Below, one piece after another: positions 20,456 through 27,646 of a stretch of DNA of 36,117 bases. The number at the start of each line of letters is the position of its first letter. Positions within the stretch are counted from its first letter, which is position 1. Below the pieces are notes generated by a model. It saw nothing but the letters and a program-made list of their open reading frames with translations, ran no database searches and was not told the origin of the DNA. The translations under genes and the position numbers were made by a program. Source of the stretch: Sphingomonas sp. (lineage in GTDB: Bacteria; Pseudomonadota; Alphaproteobacteria; Sphingomonadales; Sphingomonadaceae); contig JANXUU010000147.1 of the NCBI GenBank assembly GCA_025356055.1, positions 1-36,117 on the forward strand, read 5' to 3'.

Positions 20456-20950
20456 TCACCGGAGCGCTGAACGCGAGGGCAGGATGATGCCCCAGCGGGT
20501 GACTTCGTGGATCGCCGCGATTGTCACCGGCGCACTTCCGCCGAAGCCGAACGCGAAGTGGCTGTGATCGCCCTCGTCGAGCGATTCAACCAGCTGGTAA
20601 CCGGCGCCCCGCAGCGCTGTCGCGATCATCGCGTGGGTGACTCCGGGACGGCGCGCGATGTCGATCGCCCGACCGCGCAGGTGATAGCTGTTGGCAACCC
20701 CGCCGACCGCGCGATTATGCTCCGCGCTGCGCTCCATGCTGGTGATCCGGCCGAACCGTCCGCCGACCTGTGCTGCACCGTGGAGGTTTCCGCTCGAACC
20801 TTGAACGATGGGTGACCCGCGCCAGATCCCGGCCGGGCGAACCGTGCCCAACACGCGCACCCCGAAATCGGTCTGCGCCCGCGCCGTTCCGGCAATTGCG
20901 AGCAGTCCGCCAAGACAGGCGCAAAGACAGGAGTGGTTGATCATTTTCAT
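20456..20950 (-). CDS. Secreted peptidase M15-family protein (D-Ala-D-Ala carboxypeptidase-like)
   Basis: A 164-residue protein with a signal peptide (MKMINHSCLCACLGGLLAIA ending near GTARA). The metal-site motifs of the M15 family are present: SYHLRGRAIDIA (HxxGxAxD) and EGDHSHFAFG (the HxH end). These bind zinc in peptidoglycan D,D-carboxypeptidases, so it probably trims cell-wall peptides in the periplasm. ATG at 20948-20950 is selected because GGGGG lies just upstream and the signal peptide starts there; an in-frame ATG 48 bases earlier would bury it. It lies alone between the membrane gene and a gene-poor stretch. Confidence 0.88.
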   Translation of the reverse strand: MKMINHSCLCACLGGLLAIAGTARAQTDFGVRVLGTVRPAGIWRGSPIVQGSSGNLHGAAQVGGRFGRITSMERSAEHNRAVGGVANSYHLRGRAIDIARRPGVTHAMIATALRGAGYQLVESLDEGDHSHFAFGFGGSAPVTIAAIHEVTRWGIILPSRSALR

Positions 20951-21357
20951 GGACCCCCGAGAAATCTGACACCCCTGGCCGCAACCAAGTTGAAGCAACT
21001 TCCTTTCAAGCAGGCATTGCCCCGCGCAATCACTGTTTCTTTCGACGTAACGCGGAACCTAGTCCGACTTAACGCTGCACTCTCGAAACCTCAACGAGTC
21101 TGCGCGACCGCGTTGCAAGCGCAACTCCCGCAGAGGAATGTCGCGATAGGAAGGCGTCGTTCCAACGGCTTGGAGACGACCGTAGCCGAAGTCAACGTGC
21201 GGAAAAGCCCTCCCAGTCCGACGCAAATTCGGACGCCGCACGGTACAATACTCGCGCGAGTGGATCGACAGGTTTTATGCGCGTGCCGATCGCGTCGTAG
21301 GCGCCAAGCAGGCAGTCGTGACAGCTTCCGATCCCTTGCGGACGTCAGGTGGCGAGA
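20951..21357. other. Gene-poor stretch before the mer-like operon
   Basis: About 400 bases containing the promoter side of the M15 gene and the 3' flank of the MerA-like gene. A 60-codon open frame on the minus strand (21059-21241) has no ribosome site and no recognised domain. I see no terminator of convincing strength and no terminal repeats. It marks the left boundary of the metal-resistance block. Confidence 0.5.
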
Positions 21358-22710
21358 TCAAGCGAGCATGGAGGCAACATCGGAGGCGGCTGTTGGATAG
21401 GCGAACATCGTGTCGATAAGCGCTTCAGCCGTGAGTCCGCTTCGTATCGCTAAGGCGAACAAATTGATCACTTCGTCCGCGCTAGGCCCAACCAGATGCG
21501 CCCCGAGGATCATCCCGGTGTTCTCTTCTATGATCACCTTGTAGGCATAGATTGTTTCATTAAGACGACGGGCGGTAAACCACTTGGGAACCGACGCCGC
21601 GTTCACCTTAAATTGAAGACCCATCTTATGCGCGTCGGCTTCGCTGAGACCGACTGCGGCCATTGGCGGCACGGTAAAAACGACGCTTGGAACGCCACGA
21701 TAGTCGGTCCGAGCGTCCGCGCCATCAAGCATGTTCGCCGTGACGATTTTCGCGTCGTGGCTCGACACGGGCGTCAGGGGCGGTCCGCTCGCCGCCGCGT
21801 CCCCCGCTGCGTAGACGCGCGGGTTCGACACGCTTTGTAGTCCGGGGGTCAATCTGATCCGACCCTGATCGACAACAACATTACCTGCCGCGAGATTGAG
21901 CGTAGCAAGTTGCGGCGCGCGCCCGGCGGCGTGAATTACGAGATCGGCGGTGACTGCGATTTGCGCGCCTTGGCGCGAAGTCGCAAGCACCGTTAGCCCG
22001 TCTTGCGCGCGGGCGACGCTGTTGGCGGTGACGCCGGTATGGACCGCAATTCCCAGCGCATGGAACGAGGGCATTAGCCACTCGACCAGATTTGCATCGA
22101 ACTGGGGCAGCAGGCGCTCACCGCGCTGCAGGATTGTGACTTGCACCCCCGCTCTGGCCGCGAGGTGCGAGAATTCCGCGGCAATATAGCCGCCGCCGAT
22201 CAGCACGATGCGGGGCGGCAAGGATTCGAGTTTAAGGAAGTCGTCGCTGGTCGCAACCAACTCCTCGCCAGGGATCCCGAGCACAATCGGACTAGCGCCG
22301 GTCGCGATCAACATGTGGCGACCGACGAGCTCATTCCCCTCGACTATTATCTTGTCCGGAGCGATGAACCGCGCGAGGCCGTGAAAGGCGTCCACCCCGA
22401 GATCGGCATAATGTTCGACCTGTTTTGCCGGAATGGGGTCCGTGAAGCTTCGTTTAAACGCCATCAGCGCCGGCCAGTCGATGCGCAGTTCGCCTTTGAT
22501 GCCGTGCGACTGCATGCGACGCGCGGCATCGAGCGTCTCTTCGCCGCTGACCAGCATCTTTTTTGGGTCGCAGCCTCGAAGCGCACAGGTGCCCCCGAAC
22601 GGGCGGTGATCGATCACGGCGACGCGCCAGCCTCGTTCGCGCACACGAGCAATTGCAACTTGGGCCGCAGTGCCCGATCCGATCACGATCAGGTCGTAGG
22701 GTTCGCTCAT
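21358..22710 (-). CDS. MerA-like FAD/NAD(P)-dependent disulfide oxidoreductase lacking the C-terminal Cys pair
   Basis: A 450-residue flavoenzyme of the class I disulfide reductase family. It has an N-terminal FAD motif (DLIVIGSGTAAQVAIA), the redox disulfide C42/C47 (GGTCALRGCDPKK), an NAD(P) motif (RIVLIGGGYIAAEF), a second FAD segment (NPRVYAAGDAAASG) and a dimerisation domain. Near the C-terminus MFAYPTAASD has tyrosine where glutathione reductase has its catalytic histidine, as in mercuric reductase, but the chain ends SDVASMLA. There is no CC tail and no N-terminal HMA domain, so Hg(II) reduction as in classical MerA is doubtful. ATG at 22708-22710 is preceded by GGAGG at ideal distance. 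It is the last gene of the merT-led operon. The open frame extends much further upstream, but the ribosome site settles the start. Confidence 0.88.
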   Translation of the reverse strand: MSEPYDLIVIGSGTAAQVAIARVRERGWRVAVIDHRPFGGTCALRGCDPKKMLVSGEETLDAARRMQSHGIKGELRIDWPALMAFKRSFTDPIPAKQVEHYADLGVDAFHGLARFIAPDKIIVEGNELVGRHMLIATGASPIVLGIPGEELVATSDDFLKLESLPPRIVLIGGGYIAAEFSHLAARAGVQVTILQRGERLLPQFDANLVEWLMPSFHALGIAVHTGVTANSVARAQDGLTVLATSRQGAQIAVTADLVIHAAGRAPQLATLNLAAGNVVVDQGRIRLTPGLQSVSNPRVYAAGDAAASGPPLTPVSSHDAKIVTANMLDGADARTDYRGVPSVVFTVPPMAAVGLSEADAHKMGLQFKVNAASVPKWFTARRLNETIYAYKVIIEENTGMILGAHLVGPSADEVINLFALAIRSGLTAEALIDTMFAYPTAASDVASMLA

Positions 22711-22732
22711 GTTAGCCTCCATGTGGTGCGGT

Positions 22733-22957
22733 TCAGCAGCAAGCCCTGCCCGAGGCATCGGCCTGGATCGGCGGGCAAGGAACACTGCCGAAGGAACAGA
22801 AGACGCAGCAATGGCCCGGGTTCGGACGGAGGACGACGCCGCATCCGGTGCAGTCGTAAAAAAACTGGCAAGCGTCGGTCGGCATGGTTTCAAGCGCCGA
22901 GTGCCCGCATTTGGGGCACGTGATCGTCGACTGCAGCACTGGCGCGGCGTCAGACAT
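22733..22957 (-). CDS. Small GDCCVxC-type heavy-metal-binding protein
   Basis: A 74-residue cysteine-rich cytoplasmic protein. It has a zinc-ribbon-like start (TITCPKCGHSALETMP), then DACQFFYDCTGCGVVLRPNP, the signature GHCCVFCSFGSVPCPPIQ and a terminal CC. It matches the GDCCVxC family with H replacing D. These small proteins occur with MerT-like transporters in sphingomonads and probably hold the metal between MerT and a reductase; this role is inferred from context. ATG at 22955-22957 lies inside the merT 3' end (8-base overlap), so translation is coupled. Alternative: a zinc-binding protein unrelated to mercury. Confidence 0.85.
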   Translation of the reverse strand: MSDAAPVLQSTITCPKCGHSALETMPTDACQFFYDCTGCGVVLRPNPGHCCVFCSFGSVPCPPIQADASGRACC

Positions 22958-23330
22958 AGAGATATCCCGCGATCAGCAAGACCACGCCCACGATCAGGCC
23001 GACAAGCGTCAGAAGACGCACTACCGGCGGCGTGCAAACCCCGTTTGGCCCGCACGTCGCGGCGTACCGCTGCTGCCGCCATAAATAGATCGCTCCCCCA
23101 GCCAGAGCCAGCGCAGCAAACACCAAAAGCAACGACCGGTTCGGCGCGGAAACGGACGCGACCCCACCCAGCCAGGCTGTGCCGAGCCCCAGGCTGATCA
23201 GCAGCAGCGGAAGGGCGCAACAGGCGGCCACGCCGAATGCGGCAGCGAGTCCGCCAAGCGTCAATAGTGCCGAAGCACTAGCCTTTGGCGGTGCTGGCGG
23301 ACGTGTCTCCACCGGTGAGATTTCGGCCAT
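22950..23330 (-). CDS. merT: MerT-type mercuric ion transport protein
   Basis: A 126-residue inner-membrane protein with three hydrophobic helices. Vicinal cysteines 37-38 lie in the first helix (FGVAACCALPLLL), and a second pair follows the second helix (ATCGPNGVCTPP), matching the cytosolic C-x5-C loop of MerT. MerT brings Hg(II) into the cytoplasm. No MerP gene is beside it. ATG at 23328-23330 gives 6 bases to AAGGAG; an adjacent ATG one codon upstream is equally in frame. It is the first gene of a three-gene operon driven by the MerR-type promoter at 23360-23390. Confidence 0.92.
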   Translation of the reverse strand: MAEISPVETRPPAPPKASASALLTLGGLAAAFGVAACCALPLLLISLGLGTAWLGGVASVSAPNRSLLLVFAALALAGGAIYLWRQQRYAATCGPNGVCTPPVVRLLTLVGLIVGVVLLIAGYLYV

Positions 23331-23359
23331 CATATGCTCCTTGAGATTGCTCGGCCGTG

Positions 23360-23390
23360 CTCTTAATGTCTGTAGCAACTACAGACTCAA
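23360..23390 (-). promoter_or_regulatory. MerR-type promoter/operator of the mer-like operon
   Basis: On the minus strand a -35 box TTGAGT (23385-23390) is followed by a 19-base spacer and a -10 box TAAGAG (23360-23365). The over-long 19-base spacer is the hallmark of MerR-activated promoters; the classic mer promoter has TTGACT-N19-TAAGGT. The dyad GTCTGTAGTTGCTACAGAC (23368-23386) has 8-bp arms and a 3-base centre and lies almost wholly in the spacer. merR starts 33 bases beyond it on the other strand. Confidence 0.9.
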
Positions 23391-23422
23391 GCGATTTGTT
23401 TTTACAAAACAAGGGTTACGCA

Positions 23423-23836
23423 TTGCCGTCCTTGACCATTGGCCAGCTGTCCCAGCACACCGGAGCCAATATCGAGACCATCCGCTACTATGAGCGGATC
23501 GGCTTGCTACCCGTGGCACTTCGGCAAGGCCGCTACCGATCCTACGACGTGAGCGATGTCGCGCGACTTGGCTTCGTTCGCCGATCGCGCGAACTCGGCT
23601 TCTCGATCAAGGAGGTGCGCGCCTTGCTCGACCTCGCCGGTGGCGGACACGAAAGTTGTGCCGAAGCCCGCGACCTCGCCGCCGTCCACCTGCGCGATGT
23701 GCGATCACGCATCGCCGATCTGCGCCAGATGGAGCGGACGCTGGCCAAGACCGTTCAAGCTTGCGATGCAGGAGATGACGCCGGATGCCCGCTTATCGAG
23801 ACATTGGGAGGCAGGCTGAACGCTCAATTGCGCTGA
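23423..23836 (+). CDS. merR: MerR-family metal-responsive regulator
   Basis: A 137-residue regulator transcribed divergently from merT. It has a winged helix (LTIGQLSQHTGANIETIRYY, then ERIGLLP), a dimerisation helix and the metal loop. Cysteines 79 (GGHESCAEA), 114 and 122 (ACDAGDDAGCPLI) align with the three Hg(II) ligands of MerR, but the last two are separated by seven residues, one fewer than in Tn501 MerR and equal to CueR. TTG at 23423-23425 is chosen because AAGGG lies 7 bases upstream and the protein then has normal length; earlier in-frame ATGs fall within the operator. It represses and activates the divergent operon by unwinding the 19-base spacer. Confidence 0.92.
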   Translation: MPSLTIGQLSQHTGANIETIRYYERIGLLPVALRQGRYRSYDVSDVARLGFVRRSRELGFSIKEVRALLDLAGGGHESCAEARDLAAVHLRDVRSRIADLRQMERTLAKTVQACDAGDDAGCPLIETLGGRLNAQLR

Positions 23837-23880
23837 CGTTTGGTTTCGACGCGGGCAGCTTTCCGGTACGGGCTTCACCG

Positions 23881-25284
23881 CTAGACTAGCCCGGACAGCC
23901 TGAGCGCAACGCCAACTGCGGCGCAAGATGCCAAGGTCGGCAGCACACCTACCTTCAGGCGGAACATGGCGATGATCGCGGCCACGGTTAGCGCCAGCGC
24001 AACTGGATTCAGAGTCTGGAGCACAGGGACTTCGATCCGACCAAACGCGAAAGTCACCTCTTGCACCCGCCCAAATAAGGTGTGCAGCGCAAACCACACC
24101 CCCAGATTGAGAACCACGCCCACGACGGCCGCGGTGATCGCGGCAAGTGCTGCCGACAGAGCCTTGTTGCCCCGCATGGCCTCGATGAAGGGGGCGCCGA
24201 GAAATATCCAGAGAAAGCAGGGCACGAACGTCACCCACGTCGTGAGCAACCCGCCCAAGGTCGCCGCCAGCAACGGGGGCAAACCGGTGGCGTGCCGGAA
24301 CGCGCCCATGAACCCGACGAACTGCGTCACGATGATCAGCGGACCTGGCGTCGTTTCCGCCATGCCGAGCCCGTCAAGCATCTCGCCGGGGGCGAGCCAG
24401 TGATAGTGCTGCACTCCCTGCTGCGCGACATAGGCAAGGACGGCATAGGCGCCCCCGAAGGTCACCACCGCCATCTTCGAGAAAAACAGCGCGATCTCGG
24501 TGAACACGTTTCCGCGGCCATAGATCGCAAGCAGCGCCGCCGTCGGGGCAAGCCACAAGGCCAGCAAGGCTCCGCTGATCCGAAGCGACCAGCCCAGGCT
24601 TGCACGCGCATGGTCGGGGACATGCTCGCCAAGAGCCGTTTCGGCATCCGGAACGGTCTTGCTATCGCGCCCGCCATGTCCGCCACCAACGAAGAAAGCG
24701 GGGTGCCCGGCGGCACCACCGACGAATCCGACAATCGCGGCTGTCAGGACAATGAGGGGGAAAGCCGCGCCAAGAAAGAAGATTGCCGCGAAAGCCGCTA
24801 CGACGATGCTGCGCATGACATTGTTTTTGAGCGCGCGCGACCCGATGCGAATGACGGCCTGGAGCACGATCGCAAGCACTGCGGCTTTCAGGCCGAAGAA
24901 CAAGCCTTCCACGACGGGCACGTTGCCGACCAGGGCATAGATCCAGCTCAACACCATGATTGCGACGAGGCCCGGCAGCACGAACAATACGCCGGCGACG
25001 AGCCCACCCCTGGTCTTGTGGAGCAACCACCCGACGTAGATTGCGAGCTGCTGCGCCTCGGGCCCTGGAAGCAGCATGCAATAGTTGAGCGCGTGGAGGA
25101 ACCGTTCCTCGCCGATCCAGCGCTTTTCTTCGACGAGGATGCGGTGCATCACCGCGATCTGCCCGGCGGGGCCGCCAAAGCTCAAGGCTGCGATTTTCGC
25201 CCAAACCCGCACAGCCTCGCCGAACGCAATGCCATGCTCGCGCGGGCTTCGGTCGAGCGAGTCCGCATTGGCGCCAACGGTCAT
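23881..25284 (-). CDS. chrA: Chromate transporter ChrA, two-domain
   Basis: A 467-residue inner-membrane protein of the CHR superfamily with two homologous halves. The first has LSFGGPAGQIAVMHRI and LPGPEAQQLAIYVGW; the second has VTFGGAYAVLAYVAQQ and TTPGPLIIVTQFVGF. A ~60-residue hydrophilic linker (HGGRDSKTVPDAETALG) joins them. It exports chromate, probably by the membrane potential. ATG at 25282-25284 follows an AGGA element by 9 bases and gives the family length; the frame is open further upstream without support. It converges with merR (45 bases between stops). No chrB regulator is beside it, so its control is unclear. Confidence 0.94.
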   Translation of the reverse strand: MTVGANADSLDRSPREHGIAFGEAVRVWAKIAALSFGGPAGQIAVMHRILVEEKRWIGEERFLHALNYCMLLPGPEAQQLAIYVGWLLHKTRGGLVAGVLFVLPGLVAIMVLSWIYALVGNVPVVEGLFFGLKAAVLAIVLQAVIRIGSRALKNNVMRSIVVAAFAAIFFLGAAFPLIVLTAAIVGFVGGAAGHPAFFVGGGHGGRDSKTVPDAETALGEHVPDHARASLGWSLRISGALLALWLAPTAALLAIYGRGNVFTEIALFFSKMAVVTFGGAYAVLAYVAQQGVQHYHWLAPGEMLDGLGMAETTPGPLIIVTQFVGFMGAFRHATGLPPLLAATLGGLLTTWVTFVPCFLWIFLGAPFIEAMRGNKALSAALAAITAAVVGVVLNLGVWFALHTLFGRVQEVTFAFGRIEVPVLQTLNPVALALTVAAIIAMFRLKVGVLPTLASCAAVGVALRLSGLV

Positions 25285-25571
25285 CGCAATTATTCCTACT
25301 GACTCGTGAAGTGGGTCGACTGGCGAAGCAGCGCGGCGCCTGTCAAGCCATTCGCCAGCCCTGTTTTCATCGCAATTGTGCGAACTCTGATAGAACCGCA
25401 GCAACGATTGGCCGGACCAAGGCGTTGTTCCATTCTGGAAAATCAAGCAGCCGATTTTTAGCAGTTTCCGTCTTGCCGCGGCACTCCGCCACGTTTTAAT
25501 CGATGATGTATCGCGCAGCCGCTCGCTACGGGAAAGCGGACATCGGCCGGCGCTGACCGTTGGAGAAGAAA

Positions 25572-26477
25572 ATGCTGAAAAATGTATTGATCGCCGCGTC
25601 ATTGAGCCTGACAGTTGCCGCCCCCGCCTGGGCCGCACCCGATTGGGCGAAGGTCGACAAGGCGCTCGGCCGGCCCGGATTGATGCAAGCCGGTGGCGTT
25701 CATCGCTACGGGTTTCCGCGCTCCGACCTTAAGGTCACGCTCGATGGCGTCGCGATCAAACCGGCGCTGGCGCTCGGCTCCTGGGCCGCTTTTCACGAAA
25801 TGGGCGATCAGGCGATGGTGATGGGCGATCTTGTTCTCACTCAAGACGAGGTGAACCCGGTCATGAGCCGACTGCTCGCGGGCGGGTTCACGATCACGGC
25901 GCTGCACAACCATCTGCTCCGCTCGGCGCCCGCCACGATGTATATGCACATCTCGGCGCACGGCGATCCAGTGAGGCTGGCGCAAGCCCTGCGCGAGGGG
26001 CTGAGCCTCAGCCGCACTCCGCTCGCTTCTCCGTCCCGGAATCCTCAGCCGCCTTCGGCCGGCGCGGGCAGTTCCTCGCCCCTCGCTCTGGACACGGCCG
26101 GACTCGACCGGATCATGGGTGCGAAGGGCAAGGCGAACGGCGGAGTCTATCAGTTCAGCTATCCCCGAGCGGAAAACGTCATGGACGACGGAATGGTCAC
26201 GCCCGCCTCGATGGGCACCGCGACGGCGATCAATTTCCAGCCCACGGGTGGAGGCAAGGCCGCAATCACCGGCGATTTCGTACTGATCGCAAGCGAGGCC
26301 GATCCGGTCATGCGAGCGCTGCGCGCGAGCGGGATCGAAGTGACGGCGCTTCACAACCACATGCTGCGCGACGAGCCCCGACTGTTCTTCATGCACTTCT
26401 GGGCGAACCGCGATGCGGCGACGCTTGCCAGAGGTCTGCGCGCCGCGCTGGACAAGATGAACCTGCAACGGAGCTGA
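25572..26477 (+). CDS. Secreted protein with two DUF1259 (LppY/LpqO-like) domains
   Basis: A 301-residue exported protein with a signal peptide (MLKNVLIAASLSLTVAAPAW, cleavage near AWA-AP). It contains two copies of the DUF1259 domain at residues ~25-145 and ~175-300. Each ends with the same elements: ITALHNHLLRSAPATMYMHI in the first and VTALHNHMLRDEPRLFFMHF in the second. The HNH and MH residues look like metal ligands, though the family has no established activity. ATG at 25572 follows GGAG by 6 bases; a TTG 12 bases upstream is in frame but would destroy that spacing. It is followed after 10 bases by the beta-propeller gene, so the two form an operon divergent from chrA. Confidence 0.88.
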   Translation: MLKNVLIAASLSLTVAAPAWAAPDWAKVDKALGRPGLMQAGGVHRYGFPRSDLKVTLDGVAIKPALALGSWAAFHEMGDQAMVMGDLVLTQDEVNPVMSRLLAGGFTITALHNHLLRSAPATMYMHISAHGDPVRLAQALREGLSLSRTPLASPSRNPQPPSAGAGSSSPLALDTAGLDRIMGAKGKANGGVYQFSYPRAENVMDDGMVTPASMGTATAINFQPTGGGKAAITGDFVLIASEADPVMRALRASGIEVTALHNHMLRDEPRLFFMHFWANRDAATLARGLRAALDKMNLQRS

Positions 26478-26487
26478 GTGAGGCGCC

Positions 26488-27507
26488 GTGATTCGACGCT
26501 TCCCGGCCGTCCCTCGATGTGGCGCGCTGGCCGCGCTCACCCTCGTCCTGACTGCTGCCGGTTGCAGTGCCGCACCAACCGAAGTTGACGGGAGCGACCC
26601 CCGTTCTCCTCTTCACCTGACGCGGCTGATCCAGCTTTCGCAAGTGAGGGGCCGGATCGACCACCTTGCGATCGACCTCGCACGTCGACACCTGTTCGTG
26701 GCCGAATATGGTAATGGATCGGTCGACGAAATCGACCTGACCTCCGCCCGGGTTGTCGGCCGGATCGAGAGACTTCATGGGCCACAGGACCTAGCCTGGC
26801 TCCCCGGCCAACATGAACTTGTTGTGGCGTCCGGGGACGGCTCCGTCCGCTTTTTTGCGGAGACCGATCGGCGCGAGCTTGCTCGGATCAACCTTGGTGC
26901 CGACGCCGACAATGTTCGGGTTGACGGCCGCAATGGCCATGTCGTGGTTGGCTATGGGGATGGGGGCCTGGCGACGATCGATCCGGTGAGCCATCGTCTG
27001 ATCGGTCGGCTGCTCCTGCCGGGTCATCCCGAAGGGTTCAGGCTGAACGGGTCGCGCGCACTCGTCAACGTGCCTGACAAAGGAGCGATCCTGGCGGTCG
27101 ATCTCGATCGCAACCGAATCACTGCGACATGGGGCACCGGCCTGCGTCGACTCAATTTTCCGATGGCGATGACGGCCGCGGGTGACCGGATCATGGTCGC
27201 TTACCGCTTCCCCGCTGCGGTCTCGGCCGTAGACACTGGGACTGGGCGCGTGGCGTTCACCCGATCGGCCTGCGGCGACGCGGATGATCTGTTTCTGGAA
27301 GGTGGGCGTGTGCTCGCCATCTGTGGTGACGGTCACGTCGATGTGAGCAATGCGACTACTGGCCACTCGGAAATGCGAATTGCCACCGCACCAGGTGCGA
27401 GGACTGGCCTGCTGGTGCCAGAGTTGCGAACGTTGTTCGTCGCCGTGCCGGCACGACAAGGTCCGGCGAGTGTGTGGGTCTTTGCGGTCAAAGGCTCGGC
27501 CTCATAG
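26488..27507 (+). CDS. YncE-like beta-propeller lipoprotein
   Basis: A 339-residue exported protein with lipobox TAAGC near residue 26 (ALTLVLTAAGCSAAP). It is followed by about seven propeller blades of YVTN/YncE type, for example HLAIDLARRHLFVAEYGNGS, VDEIDLTSARVVGRIERL and HEGSMTT-free but regular repeats such as DNVRVDGRNGHVVVGYGDGG. Family members bind ligands or act as periplasmic scaffolds. No enzymatic motif was seen. GTG at 26488 is the start, with GAGG a few bases ahead. It lies 10 bases downstream of the DUF1259 gene and probably works with it, perhaps at a shared periplasmic site; this is inference from position. Confidence 0.82.
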   Translation: MIRRFPAVPRCGALAALTLVLTAAGCSAAPTEVDGSDPRSPLHLTRLIQLSQVRGRIDHLAIDLARRHLFVAEYGNGSVDEIDLTSARVVGRIERLHGPQDLAWLPGQHELVVASGDGSVRFFAETDRRELARINLGADADNVRVDGRNGHVVVGYGDGGLATIDPVSHRLIGRLLLPGHPEGFRLNGSRALVNVPDKGAILAVDLDRNRITATWGTGLRRLNFPMAMTAAGDRIMVAYRFPAAVSAVDTGTGRVAFTRSACGDADDLFLEGGRVLAICGDGHVDVSNATTGHSEMRIATAPGARTGLLVPELRTLFVAVPARQGPASVWVFAVKGSAS

Positions 27508-27598
27508 CGGTATCGCTGCTCGGGCCAATGCAGCGCTGAGAAAGCGACCTCTGCGGGTCGACTGGGAAAGCCTACGCGCCTGATCCTGCGGGCATGAA

Positions 27599-27630
27599 TG
27601 CGCCGGGCTTACAGTCGCAAGCCCGGCGCA
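27599..27630. terminator. Hairpin between convergent genes, likely bidirectional terminator
   Basis: A perfect 12-bp inverted repeat (TGCGCCGGGCTT, 8-base loop, AAGCCCGGCGCA) lies between the propeller gene (plus) and the glycine-rich gene (minus), 17 bases from the latter's stop. No long T-run follows on either side, so it is a strong stem with weak tails. Confidence 0.7.
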
Positions 27631-27646
27631 GAGGCTATCTTTTCGA

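Noticed and set aside
21358-22710. Calling the gene merA outright
   Set aside because: The defining C-terminal vicinal cysteines are absent, so mercuric reductase activity is not supported by sequence.
21358-23220. The MerA-like enzyme starting far upstream (620 residues)
   Set aside because: The extra 170 residues overlap merT and the GDCCVxC gene on the same strand in another frame, while GGAGG marks the start at 22710.
23357-23422. An earlier ATG start for merR
   Set aside because: It would place the N-terminus inside the operator dyad and add 22 residues not found in MerR proteins. TTG at 23423 has a ribosome site.
24082-25302. A 406-codon plus-strand frame opposite chrA
   Set aside because: Charged, repeat-free antisense product. 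The minus-strand transporter has both CHR signatures.
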